Source: Alphaproteobacteria bacterium
Lineage (GTDB): Bacteria > Pseudomonadota > Alphaproteobacteria > Paracaedibacterales > VGCI01
NCBI GenBank assembly: GCA_021323455.1
Contig: JAJONN010000003.1
Coordinates: 1-44,534 of the forward strand
DNA: 44,534 nucleotides
Direction: 5' to 3'
The translations under genes were made by a program, and so were the position numbers. Below the pieces are notes generated by a model, which did not search any database, was not told where the DNA came from, and worked only from the letters and a program-made list of their open reading frames with translations. Numbering within the stretch: the first letter of the stretch is position 1; each line of letters starts with the position of its first letter. Below are positions 34,081-42,685 of the stretch, piece by piece.

Positions 34081-34996
34081 ATTATTTTCGCCCTCATTTT
34101 TCTCAGCTTATACACGCAAACCCCTCAAGCTGCAGAGACAGCTCCAGAAGAGGAGATCAATCCTCCTGTTACATCCAGCAATAAAGAACAAGCAGAAGAA
34201 GAAAGCAAAGAAGATTATGAATGGGAAGAAACCTTGATAAACCTTGAGACTTATCTTCCTCTAGACCCGAACCTCGCAGAAGAACTCAGCCAGATTGCCA
34301 GGATAGCAGCTTCTTCCCCTACAGTTGATGAAATACCGATAGACCTATTCTTACGAGAACAAACGTTACGCCAAAGTTTGCGTGCGAATGGGGGATTTAT
34401 GTTAAAATCACTCCCCAAAATAATAGCAGAAAAAGCATGTAGCTACTTTCCCTTATTGAGGGGTATTCCTGCTTTACACTTATATGCAAGCCAAATGATG
34501 CGAGGAGATATCGACAATTTTCCGCCTATTTCCGTTCGTTAAGTCCTTTGCAAGATTATCTTTAAGCAAACGATCATTTCCCTTTGAAACAGATGGTTTC
34601 AATGGGTTTGGCAAAGGGTATAAGGGTTATGCTATTGTTAAAGATTTTGCCTGGGGCCAATGCCTCGTCGCTCCGGGGGAAGAACTGATAGAAATTGCCA
34701 AGAACCCAGGCAAAAGCCCTATTGATAATTTGGTTACGCTCAAAGAACACATAACTCCCAATGCTTGGTTAAAGAGACATTTTGTTGAAACAAGCCTGAT
34801 GACTCTTGATAAAATCGGTGCCCCCTATAAGGATGGTTTTGGTAACACATGCGCATTATATAAGCTTGGCGCGGTACCTGAGTATATGGTATTGGAGGTG
34901 ATGCGCGAGTCTGAAGAGAAATTTTTGTGGACCGTTGCCTTATGGAGAGTTGCATGGAACCGCGCCCATACAGTCGTCGCAATGCCCAGCCATTAA
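34081..34996 (+). pseudogene. Broken secreted-protein gene without a normal start codon
   Basis: A frame opens with IIFALIFLSLYTQTPQAAET, a signal-peptide-like stretch right behind AAGGAG (34072-34077), but the codons at the expected start (34081-34086) are ATT ATT, not ATG, GTG or TTG. The frame ends at TAA 34540. The next frame over is open across the junction and carries on PFVKSFARLS to TAA at 34996 with an uninterrupted 150-plus residue sequence (GFGKGYKGYAIVKDF, then LKEHITPNAWLKRH). The two parts look like one gene of about 300 residues with a frameshift near 34530. The family is not recognised. An ATT start is possible in principle but rare. Confidence 0.55.
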
Positions 34997-35001
34997 AAAT
35001 T

Positions 35002-35586
35002 ATGTTATTAAAATATGCCAGTTTTATACTGATGACAATTTTTTGGTCTCTATCCTCCCTCTCAGGCATTTTTTCTGCTGAAGAACAACAAGAGAGAAAT
35101 TTACTACAGAAAAAAAGACGCACCCAGCCACCTCACACGACTCCTATCCTCACGTGTCCTATGACAGTAGTCGGCCAAATAGGTAAATTTTTAAAAGAAT
35201 CAGAGCTCCTTCACTATTTTTTATGTCATCCTTATATAAGGCAATGCGCAGCCTATGCCCGCGAACATCGAACTTTTAAGCTACACGAAGGGAATTATTT
35301 AACCCCGAAATTATTTCAAAAATTGCACGATATTTTCCAACTTACGATAATTGTTAGTTTTGCAGATCATCGAATTTTAGAACAAATTAGCACCTTGCAT
35401 AAAATTAGACATCTGACCCTAAAAGGCTTGGTGGGATTCACAGATGCTGACCTTCAGCGCCTTAGGTCCCTGACTAACCTTCAAAGCCTTAGTCTTGTTA
35501 ACCTGAATGTAACAGATACGGGCATTGAAAGCCTTAGAGAGTACCTACCGAATCTTGAAATCTGTTATGTTGTGCAAAGCCATTAA
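35002..35586 (+). CDS. Secreted F-box-like/leucine-rich repeat protein
   Basis: A 194-residue protein starting at ATG 35002, where a signal peptide begins (1-25, ending IFSA). A Lys/Arg/Pro-rich linker follows. Residues 53-85 (MTVVGQIGKFLKESELLHYFL) have the spacing of an F-box (hydrophobic residues, I..FL.E.ELL) though they are divergent. From about 130 to 190 there are two or three leucine-rich repeats of the ribonuclease-inhibitor kind (IRHLTLKGLVGFTDADLQRL, LQSLSLVNLNVTDTGIESL). Such eukaryote-like domain pairs occur in effectors of amoeba-associated bacteria; effector status is inferred. It lies six bases after the broken gene above. Confidence 0.65.
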   Translation: MLLKYASFILMTIFWSLSSLSGIFSAEEQQERNLLQKKRRTQPPHTTPILTCPMTVVGQIGKFLKESELLHYFLCHPYIRQCAAYAREHRTFKLHEGNYLTPKLFQKLHDIFQLTIIVSFADHRILEQISTLHKIRHLTLKGLVGFTDADLQRLRSLTNLQSLSLVNLNVTDTGIESLREYLPNLEICYVVQSH

Positions 35587-35807
35587 CTTATCGTTGGCAA
35601 ATATCATTAAGCTCCATAAACCTTCCAAGAGCAGTAAATTAAGAACCAAGCTTAAGGATTTCTACCCTGGATTTCAGGGCATACATCTTCATTTACTGAA
35701 AAATCTTGTTTAGAAAAATGAAAGCAATTGTTGTCATAAAATGATATATTACGGATAATTTTACCCTACAATTGGAGACCTTTTCAGCACGTATCAGGAG
35801 GCTCTCT

Positions 35808-36251
35808 TTGACAAGAACAAATATTTCCATTGGTGTCTCATTCATTGAAGCCCAAGATCTTGGAATACCGCCTCTTCTTAAATTGGCGATAGGATCACCC
35901 ACCCCTGATAAAATTCGAGATGTTCTAAACATTTATCGACGACCCGACCATAGTTTTATGGGTTGTCGGGTAGATCATAAATTGGTTGGAATCTTAGGCG
36001 TCAAAATGAAGAATAATATGGCCATTATCAAGCATATAGCTGTCTCGGACGCTTACCGTCGCCAAGGTATTGGGAAATTATTAATTCAAGAACTTCTCAA
36101 CCAATGTTCTATAGGATTCCTTTTTGCTGAAACAGATGATGAAGCGGTTGGATTTTACGAAAAATGTGGGTTTATTTGCAAACCTGTTGAAGGTGTTTAT
36201 GGTAAGCGCTATGCTTGTCAAAAATCTCAATTGCTTATTAAGTGGATTTAA
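35808..36251 (+). CDS. GNAT-family N-acetyltransferase
   Basis: A 147-residue acetyltransferase. The acetyl-CoA site is seen as VSDAYRRQGIGKLLIQELL (motif A, the Q/RxxGxG/A signature) preceded by MAIIKHIAV, and the C-terminal FYEKCGF is typical. The substrate cannot be told. The start is a TTG at 35808 because a perfect AGGAGG (35796-35801) lies six bases upstream; an earlier TTG at 35772 lacks such a site. It stands alone with AT-rich flanks. Confidence 0.85.
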   Translation: MTRTNISIGVSFIEAQDLGIPPLLKLAIGSPTPDKIRDVLNIYRRPDHSFMGCRVDHKLVGILGVKMKNNMAIIKHIAVSDAYRRQGIGKLLIQELLNQCSIGFLFAETDDEAVGFYEKCGFICKPVEGVYGKRYACQKSQLLIKWI

Positions 36252-36557
36252 TTTTATTTTGTTTAAGGAATATAAAAAACAATAGTTAGAATTAGGCTAA
36301 ATCATTAATCTTGGCATTTAGATTTTATTACACCAAGCTCGTTCATACAATGAGGTTTTCAGCTTCTGCACCTCCGTTATTGGGAAGGACCCGTAGCACG
36401 ACGTGGTAATCTTGAAGGGATAAAGACATAAAAATTGCCACAGCCGCCACGCGCTTACGCGCTCGTGGCCTTGCAATGGCGTAATGACTTGATTTTTTTT
36501 GTTTTATTATATTGATCTGAGGTTAAATTAAGCTGCTTGTAATCTAAGGATTAAAAC
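36252..36557. other. Noncoding gap with an imperfect palindrome
   Basis: 306 bases without a supported gene. An imperfect GC-rich palindrome lies at about 36444-36468 (CCACGCGCTTACGCGCTCGTGG-like arms with a short loop), in otherwise AT-rich sequence, with a T8 run near 36493. It resembles dispersed CGTAAGCG palindromes such as the loop of the repeat at 7631. Confidence 0.45.
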
Positions 36558-37280
36558 ATGATCAAACAAAAAGCGAGAATTGGATGTTCAGGCTGGTCTT
36601 ACAAGGAATGGAAAGGGTTGTTTTATCCAGAAAAGATGCCCCCCGCAAAGTACCTTCCTCACTATACTCAGTTTTTTAATACCGTTGAAGTCAACACAAC
36701 ATTTTACCGCCACCCCTCTTCGCAAATGGTGCAAAGATGGTATCAAAATGCTCCCAAAGGCTTCAAATACTCTCTCAAAGTCAATAAACAGATTACCCAT
36801 GTCAAAAAGCTCAAACACATCCGGGAAGACCTTGACCTGCTTTACAGTTTAAGGGATATTTTAAAAGAAAAAATGGGCTGTTTTCTATTTCAATTTCCGA
36901 AGAGCTTTATATTTAGCGAGGAACGGCTCGACCAGCTGATTTCAGCTCTTGACCCCGCTTATGAAAACGTTGTGGAGTTCCGCCATGCGAGCTGGTGGAA
37001 TGAACAAACTTTCGAGGCGTTAGCTGAAGTGAATAGTACCTTTTGTACGGTGAGCGGTCTTGACGTTCCAGAAGATCTCATCATTTTAAAGGGGCGTGTT
37101 TATATTCGCCTCCATGGTGATCCTTCTTATGCTGCGCCTTATGCGGACGAAGAGCTGTTCGGTTGGAAACAAAAAATAGAAGATGCCTCTGTTAATCATC
37201 TTTGGATTTATTTCAATAATACCCGTCAGGGTTGCGCCCCTGAAAATGCCTTACGTTTGGCTCAAATGATTCATGAATGA
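36558..37280 (+). CDS. DUF72 (YecE-like) protein
   Basis: A 240-residue TIM-barrel-like protein of the DUF72 family. Family marks are the start ARIGCSGWSYKEWKG, the FNTVEVNTTFYRHPS strand, KGFKYSLKVNKQITH, the FQFPKSF segment, VEFRHASWW and the C-terminal WIYFNNTRQGCAPENA. The function of the family is not established; structural relatives suggest a nuclease or endonuclease-IV-like barrel. It is complete and of normal length, without near neighbours on the same strand. Confidence 0.9.
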   Translation: MIKQKARIGCSGWSYKEWKGLFYPEKMPPAKYLPHYTQFFNTVEVNTTFYRHPSSQMVQRWYQNAPKGFKYSLKVNKQITHVKKLKHIREDLDLLYSLRDILKEKMGCFLFQFPKSFIFSEERLDQLISALDPAYENVVEFRHASWWNEQTFEALAEVNSTFCTVSGLDVPEDLIILKGRVYIRLHGDPSYAAPYADEELFGWKQKIEDASVNHLWIYFNNTRQGCAPENALRLAQMIHE

Positions 37281-37398
37281 TAAAGCTTTATAAATTTTTA
37301 CCAGCTTAAAAGCCTTTATAGAACTTACCTTATTTTTTATACGTTGGACCCTGCGTCATATCTAATCTAAGCTTCTCGAATTTTCACCGATTCCCCCC

Positions 37399-38637
37399 TC
37401 AAATCCTTTCACTCGGCCCCAACGTTGCCTGGGTCTGCACCCCAGCAAACAAACGCTTCGCTAAAGAAGTCACCTGGTCGAGCGTCACGGCGTCAACCTT
37501 TTCTAGAATTTCCTTAGGAGGAATGGGGCGACCATAAATCAAGAGGTGGTTCGCCAACTGCTCACACCGGGATGTCGTGCTTTCAAGGCTCATCATGAGG
37601 CCAGCCTTGAGCTGGGCCTTGGCGCGATCCATTTCAGAAGTTTCCAGGGAGTTGGGAAAGCGGGAAAGCTCCTCCTGCACAACAGGAAGAAGCTCGTTAA
37701 TTTGCTTTGGGTCCGCACCTGCGTAAACACCAAAAACCCCGCTGTCCTGGTAGCTTGACGCAAACGTATAAATAGAATAAACCAGGCCTCTTTTTTCCCG
37801 AACTTCCTGAAAGAGGCGCGACGACATGCCACCCCCCAAGATGGTCGACAGAATCGAGACGGCGTAGTGGTCTGGGTGCCCGAAAGGAAGTCCCTCATAC
37901 CCGAGAACCAGGTGCGTTTGTTCAAGGTCACGCCTTTGGTGGAAGGTTCCCCCCTTATAAACAGCGGGCCTGGCTTCTTTGGGGCAATCAATGGGAAGGC
38001 GGGAAAATTTTTCTGCCACAAGACGAACTATTTCCTGGTGATCCAGGTTTCCAGCCGCAGCAAAGACCATTTGATGGGCACCATAATGATCTTGCATATA
38101 GGTTTTTACTTGGGTAGGCGTCAGGGAGCGGACAACCTCTGCTGTGCCAAGAATGGCGCGCCCGATCGGTTGGTCAGGATAGCATGTCTCTTGAAAATAA
38201 TCAAAAATGATATCATCGGGCGTGTCAAAAGTCTGCCCGATTTCTTGAATAATGACAGACTGTTCTCGCGCAAATTCGGTGGCGTCAAATGTGGAATCCT
38301 GCAAAATGTCAGCCAAAATATCGATGGCCAAAGGCACGTTATCTTTTAAGACCCGAGCGTGATAAGCCGTTGCTTCACGGGAGGTGTAGGCATTCAAATA
38401 CCCACCAACTGCCTCAATCTCTTCGGCAATCTGAAGGGCGGACCGCCGGGTTGTCCCCTTAAAAGCCATATGCTCTAGGACATGGGAAATACCGTTAATA
38501 GGAGCCGGCTCGTGTCGGGCACCCACATTAACCCATAAGCCACAGGTCACGGTTTCAACATGGGGGATTGCGTTTGTCACAACGCGCAACCCATTGCCTA
38601 AAGTTGTAACATTGGGGATCGTTGTTTGATTTGTCAT
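37399..38637 (-). CDS. M16 zinc protease (processing-peptidase-like)
   Basis: A 412-residue pitrilysin-family peptidase close to the mitochondrial processing peptidase beta subunit and to rickettsial and rhizobial M16B proteases. The inverted zinc motif HVLEH is at residues 52-56 and the third ligand E132 lies at the expected distance within EQSVIIQEIG. The Gly-rich loop region (GGGMSSRLFQEVREKRGLVYSI) is intact. It should be a cytoplasmic or periplasmic oligopeptidase; there is no clear signal peptide. It lies downstream of the ydbH-ynbE-ydbL genes but a repeat separates them. Confidence 0.92.
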   Translation of the reverse strand: MTNQTTIPNVTTLGNGLRVVTNAIPHVETVTCGLWVNVGARHEPAPINGISHVLEHMAFKGTTRRSALQIAEEIEAVGGYLNAYTSREATAYHARVLKDNVPLAIDILADILQDSTFDATEFAREQSVIIQEIGQTFDTPDDIIFDYFQETCYPDQPIGRAILGTAEVVRSLTPTQVKTYMQDHYGAHQMVFAAAGNLDHQEIVRLVAEKFSRLPIDCPKEARPAVYKGGTFHQRRDLEQTHLVLGYEGLPFGHPDHYAVSILSTILGGGMSSRLFQEVREKRGLVYSIYTFASSYQDSGVFGVYAGADPKQINELLPVVQEELSRFPNSLETSEMDRAKAQLKAGLMMSLESTTSRCEQLANHLLIYGRPIPPKEILEKVDAVTLDQVTSLAKRLFAGVQTQATLGPSERI

Positions 38638-38679
38638 AAAGGTTTCCTATTAACTTCGACCATAATTTAAGTTTTCATT

Positions 38680-38735
38680 CCCACCGCCCGCCATACGGGT
38701 GAGGGAAATAACTCAAAGGCTCAAATGATGCCCAG
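38680..38735. repeat. Partial copy of the palindromic intergenic repeat
   Basis: Contains CCCGCCATACGGGTGAGGG (38687-38705), a shortened version of the CCTCACCCGCCAT...ATGGCGGGTGAGGG palindrome. The flank CTCAAAGGCTCAAATGATGCC parallels the flank of copy 1 near 3607-3635. It lies directly after the ydbL stop. Confidence 0.6.
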
Positions 38736-38744
38736 TATTCGTAT

Positions 38745-39041
38745 CTATCGGCAGAATTTACCAGGATTTGCAGCCCTTTCCTGCCTGGCACTTTCAACCC
38801 CAACGGCAGCAGGGTTAAGACCTTCTTTTGCTGCGATCTCTGCATAAACGCTTGCCCGTTTATTATTAACCTCTGCAACCAAGCCAGCCATTTCCGCTTC
38901 ATTGCCGGGCGTCGCTTGAATATACCCATTTGGCATTTCACAAACTTTTCCGGTGCTCAAAGCACTTGCCAGGTCAGTAGCATTAGCAGGAGAAATGGCA
39001 ATTATAGCCAAGCCTAAAAGTAAAGCAAACTTTTTCATCAT
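38745..39041 (-). CDS. ydbL: YdbL-like periplasmic protein (DUF1318)
   Basis: A 98-residue secreted protein: signal peptide MMKKFALLLGLAIIAISPANA, then a compact DUF1318 domain with KVCEMPNGYIQATPG, VAEVNNKRASVYAEIAAKEG and the C-terminal ARQERAANPGKFC. The start at ATG 39041 has AAGGAAGGA at good distance; a TTG two codons upstream is less likely. In E. coli, YdbL is a periplasmic helper of the YdbH-YnbE intermembrane bridge. It is ten bases downstream of ynbE in the same direction. Confidence 0.85.
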   Translation of the reverse strand: MMKKFALLLGLAIIAISPANATDLASALSTGKVCEMPNGYIQATPGNEAEMAGLVAEVNNKRASVYAEIAAKEGLNPAAVGVESARQERAANPGKFCR

Positions 39042-39056
39042 AATCAAAATCCTTCC

Positions 39057-39245
39057 TTATCCAAAGATATCCGGGTTATCTTTTTTCGCTTTTTTCAAAT
39101 CATCTTGAAGCTTGACCCGCACGTTATGGTCAATCTTCATATTCATATTGATGACAATGGGCTTGTCGGGCGCTTCCACCTTAACCGTCGGCGCACACCC
39201 TACCAATAAACTCATGCTTAACAAGGCAAGGGATATTTTAACCAT
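39057..39245 (-). CDS. ynbE: YnbE-like outer-membrane lipoprotein
   Basis: A 62-residue lipoprotein: leader ending LLVGC (Cys 17 lipidated), then APTVKVEAPDKPIVINMNMKIDHNVRVKL and a basic tail. The KPIxINxNIKIDHxVRVKL word is the YnbE family signature. In E. coli YnbE in the outer membrane extends the beta-groove of inner-membrane YdbH to form a bridge for phospholipid movement. It overlaps the ydbH stop by eight bases, so translation is coupled. Confidence 0.9.
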   Translation of the reverse strand: MVKISLALLSMSLLVGCAPTVKVEAPDKPIVINMNMKIDHNVRVKLQDDLKKAKKDNPDIFG

Positions 39246-41274
39246 CTTTCAATTTCCTGTTTTTTTGTTTAAATCGTTTGGTTGCTTTTATGAGTTTCAT
39301 TCCTCTGGCAGGAGCTTTTTTCGTTTTAACTGCTTTCATGGTTTTAGCCGTTTTAGCGGGTTGGATTTTTGGGGCACCTTTGGCTGGTTTTGCTTCTTCG
39401 GTCCCTTTAATTGCTTTCTTGAGGTCAGTTAAATCCTTATAAGGCGTCATGCGTTGAATGGTATTGACCACCAGATCCTTAAGCTTACCCGTTGTCACGA
39501 TATTAAACTCAAAAGGGTACCCATTCAAGATTTTTGGGTTTGATCCCAACATTTTTACAATCCCCTGCAGTTCTGATGGGTTACCAGGGGTTTGTGCCAG
39601 GCGCACTTGAAATAAGGTAAAGTTAAGGTCGTTCAAGACCTGGAAAGCCATATTGACTTCCTTTTGAGCCAAAGAAGCGCCGCTTTCAGGCTTGTACTGA
39701 ATAAGGCCGGCTTCAGAAACAGAATGTAACTCGCCTTGAAGCACATCCAGCCCCTCTTCCCACCCATAGCGCATTGACGCATTCCCTGCCAGTTTGGCAT
39801 GACCTGAAAGGCTAGAGAGATCCGTTAACTTTAAAATATCGGCGAGTTCAATATTTTCAAAGTCTGTCTCAAATTGGTAGGATGGATATGTCTTATTTGC
39901 AAGCCTTTGAAACCGATGGGCCTTCACGCTTCCCCCCAAAGCTTCCGCCGTGAAGTCATTGATTTGCAAAAGCCCCTGATCGTCAAACAAGCCCTCAAGA
40001 AGCATGTTTTTTAATTCAATCCCTGCAAAGGAGGCTTTTGATGCCGATAGACGTTGAGGCCCTTTTGTTGTGAACGGCTTGAACGCGCCAAATGTAACCT
40101 GGCAGGTGAGCCCTTCCATGGAAAAATCTTCTCGCTTCACACTTACCCCTTGCATGCCTATGGCTAATTCAGATGTTTTAAATCTTCCCTCTTCCCAGAG
40201 GACCTCCCCCGCCAAGTTTACCTGCCCCTCAACAAACATCTTATCATCTGCTCGACCCAAGAGAGGAGGGGTAAAATCCCAGACTTTGGAAAGTTGAGGG
40301 ATATGAGACGTCAGAACTATTTGCGCTGAAGGGTGAACCGGCTTCATGGTTCCTTCAAGCTCAATAAGGTTTGCCCCACTCGTTTGCGAGGAAACAGTTA
40401 AAGCATCAAGGACCCATTGATCCTGTTTCCCGCATCCTTCCCTGTTCAGCGTTAGGTTGATTTCCAAAGGCATCTTTAGGGTCCCATAAGGCGCAAGCAT
40501 CAGGTGGTCAAGTTTTGCAAACCCATCAACCTTATAGCCCTCTCCATTCTCATTGTCTGTGCTTGCCCAGAAAGATATTTCGGACGCCTTTATATTAAAA
40601 GAAGGTCTTTTGATCTCAATATTGGCTGCATGGAGGTCAATCTTAACTTCTTTTCCCCCTAATTCTAGAATGAACTGGCCATGAAATTTATTATCCCCAT
40701 ATTCCCCCCAGTCAACGGTCAATAGCTGGTTTCGCATAACCGTTTTTTCCGTCACCGCATGCACGGGAATTTTTAAAGGACCTTGGGGAGACGGAATGAT
40801 CAAAAGACAATCACGCATAGCAACCACGGGCAGATCAAGCTGCTTCAGGTGGGTCATAGCTGTTCCAAAATGGGCCATTTTCTCTTGCCATCCATCTCTG
40901 GATAAAGAGGGCGCATCTTCACCTTTTAATTCAAGGGTGGCCCCTACCACATCAACCGCCTTCATTTTCAAAAAGAGGGATAAAGCCACATCTATTTCCT
41001 GGATGCTCAAATTAGGCGTTGACGGTGATGCTTTGGCATAAATATCTCGCAAGTAAACCCGTCCCCACCCAAAATGAATAGCGCCAATATCAACTTGTCC
41101 AACGCCAAGAGGCGCAAAGGTCCGCTCCAGAGATGCTTTTGCTATGGCTTTCACCAAAGTTGGCCCCTTTAAGGCAAGAAAAACGCCTATTACAACCATA
41201 AGTACGACACCAACAATCAACCCTCCTTTGAGGCAGGGATGCATTTTCTTTGACACTTTTATGGTCTCTTCCAT
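39238..41274 (-). CDS. ydbH: YdbH-family AsmA-like intermembrane lipid transport protein
   Basis: A 678-residue protein with one N-terminal membrane helix (about 17-37, GGLIVGVVLMVVIGVFLAL) and a long beta-rich periplasmic region typical of AsmA-like/YdbH bridge proteins. Such proteins form a hydrophobic groove across the periplasm for phospholipid transport to the outer membrane. The YnbE-interacting C-terminal part (about 560-610) is followed by an unusual Lys/Ala-rich tail of about 55 residues (KPAKGAPKIQPAKTAK and so on) that E. coli YdbH lacks. It is shorter than E. coli YdbH (about 880 residues). Assignment rests mainly on the ydbH-ynbE-ydbL gene order. Confidence 0.8.
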   Translation of the reverse strand: MEETIKVSKKMHPCLKGGLIVGVVLMVVIGVFLALKGPTLVKAIAKASLERTFAPLGVGQVDIGAIHFGWGRVYLRDIYAKASPSTPNLSIQEIDVALSLFLKMKAVDVVGATLELKGEDAPSLSRDGWQEKMAHFGTAMTHLKQLDLPVVAMRDCLLIIPSPQGPLKIPVHAVTEKTVMRNQLLTVDWGEYGDNKFHGQFILELGGKEVKIDLHAANIEIKRPSFNIKASEISFWASTDNENGEGYKVDGFAKLDHLMLAPYGTLKMPLEINLTLNREGCGKQDQWVLDALTVSSQTSGANLIELEGTMKPVHPSAQIVLTSHIPQLSKVWDFTPPLLGRADDKMFVEGQVNLAGEVLWEEGRFKTSELAIGMQGVSVKREDFSMEGLTCQVTFGAFKPFTTKGPQRLSASKASFAGIELKNMLLEGLFDDQGLLQINDFTAEALGGSVKAHRFQRLANKTYPSYQFETDFENIELADILKLTDLSSLSGHAKLAGNASMRYGWEEGLDVLQGELHSVSEAGLIQYKPESGASLAQKEVNMAFQVLNDLNFTLFQVRLAQTPGNPSELQGIVKMLGSNPKILNGYPFEFNIVTTGKLKDLVVNTIQRMTPYKDLTDLKKAIKGTEEAKPAKGAPKIQPAKTAKTMKAVKTKKAPARGMKLIKATKRFKQKNRKLKDG

Positions 41275-41341
41275 CGCTTTTTATATATCCTTATGGTAGT
41301 GTACCTTATCCATACTGTGTGAAATTGGAGATTGAATCAAG

Positions 41342-42685
41342 ATGCCTCATGATCCTGTGTCTTTTTCCTTACCCTGGGCAATCCCCTTTTGTGGGTTCTT
41401 GATCTCCCTGGCTTTCATCCCCCTTATTGCGCCTAAATTCTGGCATCAAAATTTCGGAAGGGTCCTTATGGGATGGGTCGCCGCCTTCCTGGTCCCATTT
41501 GGATTTTCAGAAGGGCTGGAACCCTCCCTTCACATGCTCAACCACGCACTGCTCCACCATTACATTCCCTTCATGGCCCTCATCACTGTTTTGTTCACGG
41601 TTGGGGGGGGAATTCACATCACCATGAGAGGCAAGGCATCCCCCCTTATGAATGCCGGATTGCTTGGGGTTGGCGCTTTGCTGGCGAATGTTATTGGCAC
41701 CACCGGTGCCTCCATGCTTCTGATCCGGCCCCTGATTGCCTTGAACAAATACCGCCGTTACACCACTCATGTTATCATTTTCTTCATTTTCCTTGTCTCA
41801 AATATTGGCGGGGTTTTAACGCCTTTGGGAGACCCCCCTTTATTTATTGGTTTTTTAAATGGCATTGATTTTTTCTGGACCACCACGCACCTGATTTATC
41901 CCTTTTTTATCGTTGGGGGATCGGTTTTAGCTGTCTTTTGGGTAATCGACCATTATTATTTCTATCATGACCCGTCTGTCCCCGACCCGACCCATTTACA
42001 AGGGGAGGCCAAGATTCAGCTTAAAGGGTGGCAAAACTTCCTCATTCTGGGCGCATCCATTGCCGCTATCCTTACCGAGAGCTTTGTAACGGTTAAACCG
42101 CACATGACCCTCTTTGGTTTGTCCATTAACTTGGCAGCGCTAACCCGGGACTTTATCTTGTTTGCCATGGCTTATGCTTCCTGGAAGCTCACCCCTCCCA
42201 AGATCCACGAAACCAATCACTTTACCTGGGAACCTCTCGAAGAAGTGGCGCTCGTCTTCCTGGGGGTATTTATAACAGTCGTTCCTGTGCTTGAGATGCT
42301 CAAAGCGGGAGAGACAGGGCCTTTAGGTAGCCTCATCCATCTGGCGAATCCAAACGGCGTGCCTGACGTCAGTCTTTATTTTTGGTTAACGGGCATTTTC
42401 TCCTCAATCCTGGATAATGCCCCAACCTATTTGATTTTTTTTAACATGGCAGGGGGAGACCCCGTATTTCTCATGAGCCAGGGCGCAACCATTTTAGCCG
42501 CCATATCAACCGGGGCCGTCTTCATGGGAGCCTTAACCTATATTGGAAACGCCCCGAATTTTATGGTTCGCGCCATTGCGACCCGTTCCCACATCAAGAT
42601 GCCAGGATTTTTAGGTTATCTTCTTTGGTCTTTCAGCATTTTATTGCCCATTCTCTTAGGCTTTAGCTGGTTTTGGTTTTTGTGA
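41342..42685 (+). CDS. NhaD-like sodium/proton antiporter
   Basis: A 447-residue inner-membrane ion transporter of the NhaD branch of the IT superfamily. It has 11-13 hydrophobic segments and the family words GTTGASMLLIRPLI and NIGGVLTPLGDPPLFIGFL. The second half has FSSILDNAPTYLIFF and STGAVFMGALTYIGNAPNFMV, matching the repeat of the fold. It should exchange Na+ or Li+ for protons. Its end overlaps the convergent diguanylate cyclase gene by 30 bases. Exact cation preference is not readable. Confidence 0.88.
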   Translation: MPHDPVSFSLPWAIPFCGFLISLAFIPLIAPKFWHQNFGRVLMGWVAAFLVPFGFSEGLEPSLHMLNHALLHHYIPFMALITVLFTVGGGIHITMRGKASPLMNAGLLGVGALLANVIGTTGASMLLIRPLIALNKYRRYTTHVIIFFIFLVSNIGGVLTPLGDPPLFIGFLNGIDFFWTTTHLIYPFFIVGGSVLAVFWVIDHYYFYHDPSVPDPTHLQGEAKIQLKGWQNFLILGASIAAILTESFVTVKPHMTLFGLSINLAALTRDFILFAMAYASWKLTPPKIHETNHFTWEPLEEVALVFLGVFITVVPVLEMLKAGETGPLGSLIHLANPNGVPDVSLYFWLTGIFSSILDNAPTYLIFFNMAGGDPVFLMSQGATILAAISTGAVFMGALTYIGNAPNFMVRAIATRSHIKMPGFLGYLLWSFSILLPILLGFSWFWFL

